The notes: generated by a model not told the origin, from the sequence alone. A DNA stretch of 32,041 nucleotides from Alphaproteobacteria bacterium (GCA_021775895.1 JAJFGX010000111.1:1-32041); one strand, 5' to 3'; shown: positions 18,383-27,516, numbered from the stretch's first letter. Numbers and translations are program-made.

Positions 18383-19493
18383 TTAATTATCAAGCCCTGT
18401 TAGCTTGTGTGCAAGTGATGCATTTAAGAATGGGTCAAGATTACCATCTAGGACGCCTTGACTATTTCCAGTTTCAACCCCTGTACGTAGGTCTTTAACC
18501 ATTTGATATGGGTGTAATACGTAGGAGCGTATTTGATGCCCCCAACCAATATCGGTTTTCTGGGATTCACGATCCGCTTTTTCAGCATCTTGTTTTTGCA
18601 GTTCAAGCTCATAGAGCTTTGCTCTCAACATATTCATCGCAGTGTCTCTATTTTGATGTTGTGAACGTTGATTTTGGCAGGTAACCACAATACCTGTCGG
18701 TGCATGTGTAATTCGTATAGCACTATCCGTTGTATTCACGTGTTGCCCCCCTGCCCCTTGAGCTCTGTAGGTATCAACTCGTAGATCTTTACTATTAATT
18801 TCTATTTCAATATCTTCATCAACTACGGGAGATACCGCAATTGAAGCAAAGCTTGTATGACGCTTGGCATTTGAATCAAATGGTGAAATACGCACAAGCC
18901 GATGCACCCCACTCTCACTTTTCAGCCAACCATAGGCATTCTCACCTGATATTTCCAAAGTTGCTGATTTTATACCCGCTTCTTCACCATCATTTTGCTC
19001 TAGCAATGATATTTTATAGCCATGTTGCTCTGCCCAACGCATATACATTCTAAGTAACATTTCAGACCAATCGCAACTTTCAGTCCCGCCAGCCCCTGCA
19101 TTCACTTCAAGATAAGCATCATTTGCATCAGCTGTACCATTAAGCAAGCTTTCCAACTGCTGTTTTGCTACATCTTCTTGCAGATTGGATAAAATGTTTT
19201 CTGCTTCATTGATTAAATCATTATCATCTTCAAGCTCTGCTAGCTCAATTAAATCTATGTTTTCTTGCAGAGTATTTTCTATGTTTAAGATGTTTTCAAT
19301 TTGTCGCTCTAAACGGCTTTTCTCACGCATAAGCTTTTGTGCCTTGGTGCTATCGCTCCATAACTCTGGATCTTCAGATAATGCTGTTAGCTCATCAAGC
19401 CTAAGGACGGCATTATCCCAGTCAAAGACGCCTCCTTAGAAGCTTTAAAGCATCTCTAATCGCAACTACTATATTGTCTGTTTCTGCTTTCAT
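18383..19493 (-). CDS. prfB: Peptide chain release factor 2, expressed by programmed +1 frameshift
   Basis: '[18 protein letters not shown]', '[15 protein letters not shown]', '[18 protein letters not shown]'. Frame-0 leader [26 protein letters not shown] from ATG 19493, then +1 into '[24 protein letters not shown]...'. Slip site CTTTGAC at 19421-19427 with internal SD AGGAGG at 19431-19436 (complement coordinates). Confidence 0.96.
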
Positions 19494-19566
19494 TTTTTTA
19501 TCCTTTGTCTTTGTAACGTAAATATGCTACATATATAAAATAAATTCAAATAGAAAAGGATAAAAC

Positions 19567-20421
19567 ATGATAAATCATCACGTAAATATTCAAAATAAAA
19601 TCATTATTGGTAACGATTTACCTTTTGTTTTACTTGCAGGGCCTTGTGCAATGGAAAGCCGTGAGCATGCCTTAGAAATGTCATCTGCATTAAAAGAAAT
19701 AACAGATAACCTTAATATCCCATTTGTCTATAAGACTTCTTTTGATAAGGCAAATCGCACGTCGATTAGTTCTGGTCGTGGTATTGGCATTGAAAAAGCC
19801 TTGCCTGTATTGGCAGAAATTAAAGAAAATTTAGGTTGCCCAATTGTCACAGACATACATACGCCAGAGCAGTGTGTTAGAGCTGCGGAAGTCGCTGACA
19901 TATTGCAAATACCTGCATTTCTATGTCGTCAAACTGATTTATTAGTTGCCGCCGCAAAAACAGGCAAAGTTATTAATGTAAAAAAAGGACAATTCTTATC
20001 GCCTAATGACATGATTAATGTTGCAAATAAAGTAACTGAAAGCGGTAATAGCAATGTAATGCTTTGTGAGCGTGGCACTAGCTTTGGCTACAATACATTA
20101 GTTAATGATATGCGTGCGTTACCAATTATGGCAGCAACTGGTCACCCAGTGGTTTTTGATGCTACACATTCAGTCCAACAACCCGGTGGCGCTGGTAATA
20201 CGACTAGTGGCGACCGTAGTTTCGTTCCACCATTGGCGAGAGCAGCAATAGCAGTTGGTGTTGCATCAATATTTATTGAAACTCATGAAGACCCAGATAA
20301 TGCAACCTCAGATGGCCCTAATATGATGTATTTACATGATATGCCTGCTCTTTTAGCTCAGTTAAAAGAACTAGATCAAATGATTAAGCCACAAACATAT
20401 AAACAAGCAGAAGCAGCTTAG
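19567..20421 (+). CDS. kdsA: 3-deoxy-8-phosphooctulonate synthase
   Basis: '[18 protein letters not shown]', '[25 protein letters not shown]', '[10 protein letters not shown]', '[12 protein letters not shown]'. Confidence 0.97.
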   Translation: MINHHVNIQNKIIIGNDLPFVLLAGPCAMESREHALEMSSALKEITDNLNIPFVYKTSFDKANRTSISSGRGIGIEKALPVLAEIKENLGCPIVTDIHTPEQCVRAAEVADILQIPAFLCRQTDLLVAAAKTGKVINVKKGQFLSPNDMINVANKVTESGNSNVMLCERGTSFGYNTLVNDMRALPIMAATGHPVVFDATHSVQQPGGAGNTTSGDRSFVPPLARAAIAVGVASIFIETHEDPDNATSDGPNMMYLHDMPALLAQLKELDQMIKPQTYKQAEAA

Positions 20422-20621
20422 TTGTTATTTGATGCACCTTTCATCCCAACGTAGCGAGTTGACATTTTTCCTGCATTCTTTTCATCTTGTGCATCAATAG
20501 CATCAAGTCTGGCATAAGCTGTTGCTGTAGCAGCTCTAGTTGAGCGATCAGCATAATAATCATTAAAGTCACTAGCTAATTTTGCTTTCATCATTTCTCT
20601 AATTTCTTTTGACATTTTCAT
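20418..20621 (-). CDS. Small tandem paralog family member 4 (unknown function)
   Basis: N-term [18 protein letters not shown], tail [25 protein letters not shown]; likely start is the second Met (20615). Confidence 0.8.
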   Translation of the reverse strand: MKMSKEIREMMKAKLASDFNDYYADRSTRAATATAYARLDAIDAQDEKNAGKMSTRYVGMKGASNNN

Positions 20622-20631
20622 TCTCCTTTAT

Positions 20632-20877
20632 TTAGTACTTATTACTATTTGAAGCACCTTTTATCCCAATATGACGAGACGACATGTTATTTTTTCTTTT
20701 CTCATCTTCCTCAATCTCTCTCTGTAGTCTCATAGTCTCTACAAGAGATAAGGCAACATTTGCTTTAGCATTAGTAGCATCATAACCATTACCATTACCA
20801 GATAAACTATTAAAATCATTTTCTAATTCAACCTTTAATCTATCTAATAATTCTTTATCTTTTTCTAACATTTTCAT
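20632..20877 (-). CDS. Small tandem paralog family member 3 (unknown function)
   Basis: MLEKDKELLDRLKVELENDFN... tail MSSRHIGIKGASNSNKY; RBS AAAGGA. Confidence 0.8.
   Translation of the reverse strand: MKMLEKDKELLDRLKVELENDFNSLSGNGNGYDATNAKANVALSLVETMRLQREIEEDEKRKNNMSSRHIGIKGASNSNKY
20636..20688. repeat. 53-bp direct repeat copy A (partner 20888..20940)
   Basis: TACTTATTACTATTTGAAGCACCTTTTATCCCAATATGACGAGA[C]GACATGTT, one mismatch to the partner; encodes the conserved tail plus stop. Confidence 0.9.
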
Positions 20878-20886
20878 TATCCTTTA

Positions 20887-21108
20887 TTACTTATTACTAT
20901 TTGAAGCACCTTTTATCCCAATATGACGAGAGGACATGTTGCCATTTCGTTTATTACGTTCTTCCTCTTTTGCTTCAAACTTTTCTATCTCCATATATGC
21001 TAAAACAATATTAGATAGAGTTTGCTTCCCATCTGTACCATAAGTGCCTTGGGCATTAAAAGCAGTCTCTAGCTTTTTTTTCATCTTATCACGCATTTCT
21101 TGTGACAT
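20887..21108 (-). CDS. Small tandem paralog family member 2 (unknown function)
   Basis: MSQEMRDKMKKKLETAFN... tail MSSRHIGIKGASNSNK; RBS AAGGAG. Confidence 0.8.
   Translation of the reverse strand: MSQEMRDKMKKKLETAFNAQGTYGTDGKQTLSNIVLAYMEIEKFEAKEEERNKRNGNMSSRHIGIKGASNSNK
20888..20940. repeat. 53-bp direct repeat copy B (partner 20636..20688)
   Basis: Same sequence with G instead of C at one position. Confidence 0.9.
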
Positions 21109-21122
21109 TTTTATTGCTCCTT

Positions 21123-21377
21123 CTATCTATTATTAGCACTTGTTTTTAAACAATGAGTTGTATTTGCTGTCTCAATAACAGACTTTTCTCCTGATTGTAC
21201 ATCTAAAGCATCAAGCTCAGCATATTGATGTATAATTGCCAACATATCACTATATGTATTCATGCTAAGGACATGATCTTCTCTAATAATTTTGCGAACA
21301 CCGTTTACATACTCCTTTTGCTCGTTAAACATAACCATAAGCTCTGCTTTCATTTCTTCTCTATCTTCTTTTGACAT
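21123..21377 (-). CDS. Small tandem paralog family member 1 (unknown function; tail degenerate)
   Basis: MSKEDREEMKAELMVMFN..., 'YAELDALD' aligns with 'YARLDAID' and 'YMEIEKFE'; C-terminus THCLKTSANNR only weakly resembles the tail; RBS TGGAG. Confidence 0.75.
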   Translation of the reverse strand: MSKEDREEMKAELMVMFNEQKEYVNGVRKIIREDHVLSMNTYSDMLAIIHQYAELDALDVQSGEKSVIETANTTHCLKTSANNR

Positions 21378-21443
21378 CTTTATTCTCCATTCTTAATTAT
21401 AAAATATTTCTAATAACACCTAAATTAACTAAATGTTAATATA

Positions 21444-21472
21444 AACATATCACAACTTTATATTTATGTCAA
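21444..21472 (-). promoter_or_regulatory. Putative promoter TTGACA-17-TATGTT with TGn extension, upstream of the small-protein array
   Basis: Minus strand: TTGACA (21467-21472), 17-nt spacer ending TGA, TATGTT (21444-21449). Confidence 0.6.
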
Positions 21473-21526
21473 CATAAATATGTAATTATTTTTGCTATGA
21501 TGATAGTATTAAAAAATTGAAATATA

Positions 21527-21664
21527 GTGAGCCACTTGACCAAATATTGGATTAATCCTACACCAATAAAAAAAGTGCCAGATAAAAAAACCAGAGCAAA
21601 AAAAATCGCTGACTTCAGACGCTTTGCCAAAGCACGCAACAAAGCGACTGGGTCAAGGCTCTAA
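21527..21664 (+). CDS. 45-aa basic small protein (not in the ORF track)
   Basis: GTG start; VSHLTKYWINPTPIKKVPDKKTRAKKIADFRRFAKARNKATGSRL*; stop overlaps the convergent GNAT stop; no obvious RBS. Confidence 0.45.
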   Translation: MSHLTKYWINPTPIKKVPDKKTRAKKIADFRRFAKARNKATGSRL

Positions 21665-22185
21665 AATACATTAGCTCTTCGAGGTTGAACCTTGCCTTTT
21701 TTCTCTTCTTGGCTAACAAGAATTTTTGTTAATTCAATGCCATCTTGTATAGCTGATTTACTAGTAAAATAACCAGATAAAGTCTCTGTTTTGTGGTAAC
21801 CACTGCGATGCAGGACTTTTAATGCATTATCTGCATTTTCAGGCTCTTGAATAGTCATGGCATCAAATCCAGCATTAATTGCAGCTTGCTCAGCTGCGAC
21901 TAACAACATTGGCTCTAACCCTTTATTGGAATAATCAGGATCAATGGCTAGCGAGTCTATATTTGCAGCACTAGGATCATCATTCGAAATATCAACAACA
22001 ACGTAGCCAGCAACTACTCCATCATCTTCTATAACTAACGACATCAGCTCTTTATCTCTAAGCTCTGCTTTTAATTCTTTTTTTGTAAAACGATGCTCTT
22101 CATACATATCATCACTGAAAGCTTCTCTTTCAATAGTTGCTAATGCATTAACATCTTTTTTTTCTGCTTCACGAATTGTAATCAT
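21661..22185 (-). CDS. GNAT family N-acetyltransferase
   Basis: 'ITIREAEKKDVNALATIEREAFSDD', 'IDSLAIDPDYSNKGLEPMLLVAAEQAAINAGFDAMTIQEPENADNALKVLHRSGY'. Confidence 0.85.
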   Translation of the reverse strand: MITIREAEKKDVNALATIEREAFSDDMYEEHRFTKKELKAELRDKELMSLVIEDDGVVAGYVVVDISNDDPSAANIDSLAIDPDYSNKGLEPMLLVAAEQAAINAGFDAMTIQEPENADNALKVLHRSGYHKTETLSGYFTSKSAIQDGIELTKILVSQEEKKGKVQPRRANVF

Positions 22186-22270
22186 AATCTAACTACTCCC
22201 ATAATGTATTAATAATATAGTAATTCTATTTAACACTTATACAGGATAAAAAATATATGTCAAGCGTATA

Positions 22271-23641
22271 TCACCAGTTTTCTTTAAACCAACTAGCGGC
22301 TTTTCTTAAAATATTATCTGGAAGATGGAGATTAGCTATGCGAGATGCAGGGCGAGTGGTTGCTTGATGATCCACATATTCTGCTGCATATTGCAGCATT
22401 CCCAATGCTGTTGCAAAAACTGGCCCCCCTGTTGATTCTGCCAGCCCTTTAATTACCGATGGTTTTCCAAGTCTGACTTGCTTATCCAACACATGCTTAG
22501 CCAAATCTTGTATTCCCAGTAGTTGACTTGCACCACCTGTTAAAACAACTCTACGCCCTGCGACTTGGCTTAGACCTTCATCATTTAATTTTGCTCTAAT
22601 TAATTCGAATGTTTCTTCTATACGTGGCTGAATAATTCCCGTTAAAAGGGAGCGTGGAACTTTCTTAGTATTAACACTATCATCTTCACCAACCGCAGTT
22701 ACATCAATTGTATCATGATCGCCGTGACCGATATTTGTTGTGCTACCATATAAAATCTTTAAACGCTCTGCATCTGTGACAGACGTTGTTAAGCCTCTAG
22801 CAATGTCATTTGTAACGTGTTGACCACCGACTGGAATTGCTCCTGTATATATTAACGCTCCCTCAAAAAAGACTGCTATTTGGCTAGTACCTGCTCCCAT
22901 ATCAATCACAGTACAACCAAGATTTTTCTCATCTTCAACAAGACAAGATAAACCAGATGCATATGGCGATGCACAAAAGCCAAATACATCTAAATGATTT
23001 GCTGTAACAGCTGTTGTAAAGTTCTGCAATGCTGGCTTTGAGGCTGTAATAGTGCTTATATCCACGCCCATATGATGACCAAACATACCTATTGGTACTT
23101 TAATTCCTGTTTGTCTATCAACGCTATATGATGCTGGAATAACGTGAATAATACTTTCTTCTTTCGGCGATGCGACATGCCTTGCTTGATTAATTGCACT
23201 ATCAATATCACGTTCAGTGATTTGCTGACCTGAAATCTGTACATCAACAGAAAAATGATAAGGCTTTGTGTACAATGCGGGCATATTAACGAATATGTTT
23301 TGTAAGTCTTGACCATTCATGCGTGATCTTGCCATGTTTTCTGCGGTTTGAATAACAGAGCCTACGGCATATTCAACGGCTTTAAGGTCAATAACATTAC
23401 CATTCCTTATACCATCAGAAGCATGGTGAGCCTGACCAATAATTTCAACAGGTGTATTAGTTTTCAAATCAATAATAGCAATCATGCAACAAATCTTGCT
23501 AGTACCAATGTCTAAGACTGCTATTGGTTTTGTTTGTTGCTTCTTTTTAGTTTCTATTTGAATAGTATTTGAATCACTATCTTTTTTATCTAATAAGGGC
23601 TTTAACTTATCCAAAGTAAATAAAGATTCAGTTAGACGCAT
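22271..23641 (-). CDS. ftsA: Cell division protein FtsA
   Basis: 'IAVLDIGTSKICCMIA', 'GCTVIDMGAGTSQIAVFFEGALIYTGAIPVGGQHVTNDIARGL', 'VVLTGGASQLLGIQDLA'. Confidence 0.95.
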   Translation of the reverse strand: MRLTESLFTLDKLKPLLDKKDSDSNTIQIETKKKQQTKPIAVLDIGTSKICCMIAIIDLKTNTPVEIIGQAHHASDGIRNGNVIDLKAVEYAVGSVIQTAENMARSRMNGQDLQNIFVNMPALYTKPYHFSVDVQISGQQITERDIDSAINQARHVASPKEESIIHVIPASYSVDRQTGIKVPIGMFGHHMGVDISTITASKPALQNFTTAVTANHLDVFGFCASPYASGLSCLVEDEKNLGCTVIDMGAGTSQIAVFFEGALIYTGAIPVGGQHVTNDIARGLTTSVTDAERLKILYGSTTNIGHGDHDTIDVTAVGEDDSVNTKKVPRSLLTGIIQPRIEETFELIRAKLNDEGLSQVAGRRVVLTGGASQLLGIQDLAKHVLDKQVRLGKPSVIKGLAESTGGPVFATALGMLQYAAEYVDHQATTRPASRIANLHLPDNILRKAASWFKENW

Positions 23642-23666
23642 ATTTCTTTCTCCTAATTATCGTTTC

Positions 23667-24503
23667 TTAATTGTTATTACTTGCAGTATTACTTATTGGC
23701 TTCATGATGACCTGATCATTAAGTCTTAGATCAATATAATCCCAGTTTTTTTCTAAAATATTATCTCTTTTATGCATTTTTAAAAGCAAACTTAAAGCCA
23801 GCTCTGGATCTGTTTCTGGCAATTTCACTCGTGTTTTATTCGATAGTTTTAAATCCCACCTGCGGTCTCCGATACGAATTATACTATCTAAATAATTTGT
23901 TATTTTAGGCTCTGCGTTCAACATGGCAATAATATCATATGCATGTTCTGGAGCTTTTTCTCCGACTAACAAAGGAAGAGAAGCATATTCTTCTAAGTTA
24001 TTTCTTGTTAAAACATTACCATCTTTATCAATCACCGCTAAACCTTGCTTGTTCTGCCATAGAGCCACAGGAGTCCGCTCTTCTAAATTTATCTCAATAG
24101 TATCTGGTAGATGGCGACGAACGTCAGCCCTTTTAACCCAAGTGATTTTTTCAATTAAGCCCGTCGCATCATTAGCATTAAAAGTAAAAATAGGATCACC
24201 ATGCTCTACATTTAATAATGCACGCAATAAATCAGCATCAGTCCGATTACGACCAATGACATTAACTTGATTGATTTTAAAGCCCATTTGAGCTGTAGCG
24301 TGCAACGTAGCCTCACTTATTTTATTCATTGTTTGAGAAAACAGACCTGCGAATGCAACTGTTATAGTTAGCCAGAGTAAAAATGCTCCAACAAAAATAA
24401 GTATAACAGAATTTCTAACTTTATGCTTGCTAGAAGTTTGTACTTTTATTGCTTTTTTTGCCCTAGGCGATATTTTGCGTGTTTTCTTCTTGCGTGAAGA
24501 CAT
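23667..24503 (-). CDS. ftsQ: Cell division protein FtsQ
   Basis: Basic N-terminus, single TM, POTRA-like 'FKINQVNVIGRNRTDADLLRALL', 'LPDTIEINLEERTPVALWQ'; position between ddl and ftsA. Confidence 0.92.
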   Translation of the reverse strand: MSSRKKKTRKISPRAKKAIKVQTSSKHKVRNSVILIFVGAFLLWLTITVAFAGLFSQTMNKISEATLHATAQMGFKINQVNVIGRNRTDADLLRALLNVEHGDPIFTFNANDATGLIEKITWVKRADVRRHLPDTIEINLEERTPVALWQNKQGLAVIDKDGNVLTRNNLEEYASLPLLVGEKAPEHAYDIIAMLNAEPKITNYLDSIIRIGDRRWDLKLSNKTRVKLPETDPELALSLLLKMHKRDNILEKNWDYIDLRLNDQVIMKPISNTASNNN

Positions 24504-25446
24504 GATTGCTATGCTCTCTATTAAAAACTTCTTTTATCATCCATATAACTAATTCAGTAAAAGATATTCCTTTGTATTCTGCTTGTTCTGGAACTAATGA
24601 TGTTGGTGTCATACCGGGTTGAGTGTTTATTTCCAGAAAATAAAGCCCTTCTATTCCATCTTTACTTTCATCATACCGAAAGTCACTACGAGTGACCCCA
24701 GTACAGCCAAGTTTTTTATGAGCAAGTAAAGCTTGCTCCATAACTGCATTATAAATATCTGGATTAATATCAGCTGGCAGAACATGGCTAGAGCCATCAT
24801 TCCCATATTTAGCTGTGTAATCATAAAATTCTGTATTTGGAATAATTTCAGTCACAGCAAGTGACTTATCACCCATAACCGCAACGGTTAGCTCTCGCCC
24901 TGGTATATAGCTTTCAATTAACATTCTACCTGTGCCATAGCCCCATGTTTTATCTTCATCTAATGGTGAATAATTATCTTCTGGCAATACTATTGCAACC
25001 CCAAAAGAAGAGCCTTCAGAATTGGGCTTCACAACATAAGGTGGAGAAATCACCAATTGCCCAGACATATATTCATCTCTGGTCAAAAGTTGTCCTTTAG
25101 GGCTTTTTATTCCATATGGAGATAAAATATCTTTAGTTTTTTGCTTATCCATAGCCAAGGCAGAGGACAAAACATTTGAATGACTATAAGGAATATTCAT
25201 CATTTCCAACAAGCCTTGAATACAACCGTCTTCACCAAAAGGTCCATGCAGCATATTTAGAACAACATCTGGCTTCGTTGTTTCTAGTTGATGAATAAGC
25301 TTGCCAATATCTTTAGTCACATCAATTTTGGTTATTGTGTATGCGGTATCTTCCAGAACTTTAGCACAAGCATTACCGCTGATAATCGACACTTCACGCT
25401 CAGATGACCAGCCACCCATAAGAATAGCAACATGTGGTTTTGTCAT
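24463..25446 (-). CDS. ddl: D-alanine--D-alanine ligase
   Basis: 'VAILMGGWSSEREVSIISG', 'LHGPFGEDGCIQGLLEMMNIPYSHSNVLSSALAMDK', 'FLEINTQPGMTPTSLVPEQAEYKGISF'; start set at MTKPHVAIL (25446); overlaps ftsQ. Confidence 0.96.
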   Translation of the reverse strand: MTKPHVAILMGGWSSEREVSIISGNACAKVLEDTAYTITKIDVTKDIGKLIHQLETTKPDVVLNMLHGPFGEDGCIQGLLEMMNIPYSHSNVLSSALAMDKQKTKDILSPYGIKSPKGQLLTRDEYMSGQLVISPPYVVKPNSEGSSFGVAIVLPEDNYSPLDEDKTWGYGTGRMLIESYIPGRELTVAVMGDKSLAVTEIIPNTEFYDYTAKYGNDGSSHVLPADINPDIYNAVMEQALLAHKKLGCTGVTRSDFRYDESKDGIEGLYFLEINTQPGMTPTSLVPEQAEYKGISFTELVIWMIKEVFNREHSNHVFTQEENTQNIA

Positions 25447-25570
25447 GATGACCAACCCTATAAAAACAAATATTAATAAAAAATTCATTGCCAGAAACGA
25501 CAATAATCATACAAACATACTAACACATAAAATTAATGATAGCACTTGTTAATTACATCATAGCTAGTAA

Positions 25571-27343
25571 TTAATGCAACATCGCCTCACGCTCTGGGTC
25601 TAACTCTATGCTAATTTTTTTAATAGCTGGAAGACCTTGTTTTATTTTTTTAGCTAAACGTTGCTTTTCCAATCTATCTGATGTTGCGTTGTATGCTCGC
25701 TTCCATTGAAATTTGGCCTCTGTTCTACGATCCACACGCCAATAAGCATCACCTAAATGATCATTAATTGTCATGTCATAAGGCACTTTCTCTGATGAAT
25801 ATTCTAGCCATTCAACCGCTTCATTAAACTTACCTGTGCGATACATTGCCCAACCATAACTATCTGTTATATAGCCGTCACCCGGACGCAAAGACACAGC
25901 TTTTTTTATCATGGATATTGCTTGCTTTAAATTTATCCCTTTATCAACCCAGCTATAACCAAGATAGTTCAAAATAATTGGATTATCTGGTTGCAACGCT
26001 AAAGCCGCTAATAAATCTTGTTCCGCTTTATTCCACTTGCTTAAACGCTCATTTGACACGCCTCGTGCATAAATAATGAACCAATGTTCTGCCTTTAAAG
26101 TACCTATACGTTGCAAAGCCACATTATATGATTGTATAGCTTTTTCATGTTGTTCATTTCTACGGTAAATATCACCTAGATAAACAAGCGTATCTGAATA
26201 CAGCTTTTCTTCTTTTGACGTGTTTAATAGTAATTCTATTGCTTCACTGCCTCTGCCATTGGCTTCTAATATTTCAGCTGCTTTCAGCTTTGCAAAGCGT
26301 AGCATGCCTGTTTCTTTAGCTACACTGTTATAGCTCATCACAGCTTCATCATAATTACCATGAACAGCTGAGATATCTCCAAGCATAATAGCCACTAGTG
26401 GTGATTCTGGTGATAGTATTTGTGCCATTCGAGCATAAATCAAAGCACTATCATAAGCTTTGCGTTCAAATAAAAGTGTCGATAGTTCAAACATCACTAA
26501 AGATAAAGCTTCTTTAGGCTCTGCCCTAGACTTACCGAACAGTTCCATCATGTTTGGCAATGATAAAGCATTGTAGCTATTGGCTTGCCCACTAATTTGA
26601 TTGTAAATCATCGCAACTTTATCTTCTTGCCCTTGCCGTTGATAATAGCTAGCCACGGTTAAAGCACTGTAGACTGTCAATTCTTTACTATTTAATACCT
26701 TTTGATAAAAAATCTCCGCTTTATCATATTTTTTAGCATACTCACTAATTAATGCCATATGTAGTAAGTACAAAGGGTCATTTTCAAATACACTAATATG
26801 CTTTTCTAAAGACAGCAATGCTACATCTTCACTCCCCAACATTACTAGTATCCACGCCTGCACAATCGGCTGCATGTAATCATTAAATTGGCTATCTTTT
26901 AATCTTTCTGTACGTCTCCATGCCTCTTCTATATTATCTTCAGCAATATCTTTTGCCAGCATCATTATCGTTGCAAGCTCAATATCTCTACCATTTGAAA
27001 TAATTTGTTTTGCTGTATTTTCAGCGTTAACTAAATCCCCACCGCCAAGAGCTAGAAGAAAACTACGGTGCAATAGGCTAGTATTATCTTTATCAGAAAT
27101 AAGGACTTCTTGCATGAAACCATTAGCACTACGCCAATCATTGTTATGTTGAGCAAATCTACCTGCAAGATAATTACCCGTGGCACTATTCTGCTCCGAT
27201 TTCAAAGAATCATGACTAGACAAAATATAATTTAAATCTTCATCATTATAAGCATTATTCGAATCACTATAAGCACAAGCTGATAAAAGGAATAAACAAG
27301 CAAATAGCTGTATAAAAACAATCTTTTTAAATATATATGGCAT
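25571..27343 (-). CDS. TPR-repeat lipoprotein
   Basis: Lipobox 'LFLLSACAYSD'; multiple TPRs, e.g. 'LVYLGDIYRRNEQHEKAIQSYNVAL', 'ILNYLGYSWVDKGINLKQAISMIKKAVSLRPGDGYITDSYGWAMYRTGKFNEAVEWLEYS'. Confidence 0.85.
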   Translation of the reverse strand: MPYIFKKIVFIQLFACLFLLSACAYSDSNNAYNDEDLNYILSSHDSLKSEQNSATGNYLAGRFAQHNNDWRSANGFMQEVLISDKDNTSLLHRSFLLALGGGDLVNAENTAKQIISNGRDIELATIMMLAKDIAEDNIEEAWRRTERLKDSQFNDYMQPIVQAWILVMLGSEDVALLSLEKHISVFENDPLYLLHMALISEYAKKYDKAEIFYQKVLNSKELTVYSALTVASYYQRQGQEDKVAMIYNQISGQANSYNALSLPNMMELFGKSRAEPKEALSLVMFELSTLLFERKAYDSALIYARMAQILSPESPLVAIMLGDISAVHGNYDEAVMSYNSVAKETGMLRFAKLKAAEILEANGRGSEAIELLLNTSKEEKLYSDTLVYLGDIYRRNEQHEKAIQSYNVALQRIGTLKAEHWFIIYARGVSNERLSKWNKAEQDLLAALALQPDNPIILNYLGYSWVDKGINLKQAISMIKKAVSLRPGDGYITDSYGWAMYRTGKFNEAVEWLEYSSEKVPYDMTINDHLGDAYWRVDRRTEAKFQWKRAYNATSDRLEKQRLAKKIKQGLPAIKKISIELDPEREAMLH

Positions 27344-27516
27344 AGTAGCCCTTTCATAAATGCACTAAAAATCGTTAAATAATACGATTTCCCTATGCTT
27401 CTATGATCTCAAAAAAGTGTTAATAAACATGAAAGAAAACAAAAAATAATGATAAAGTAATTTCTATTAAAAATATTACATTATTAATAGAAATTATAAC
27501 GAGCGACTGCGAAGCT

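Noticed and set aside
18841-19439. ORFs 18841..19053 and 19185..19439 (+)
   Set aside because: Antisense to prfB.
20636-20940. CRISPR-like repeat array
   Set aside because: Only two near-identical 53-bp copies about 250 bp apart, inside coding sequence; they are gene 3' ends, not repeats separated by spacers.
20418-22185. Type II toxin-antitoxin module (small ORFs plus GNAT)
   Set aside because: The GNAT is in a separate unit upstream, has no RHH/DUF1778 partner, and the four small proteins lack recognisable antitoxin DNA-binding motifs.
23089-25552. ORFs 23089..23316, 23923..24270, 25301..25552
   Set aside because: Shadows of ftsA, ftsQ and ddl.
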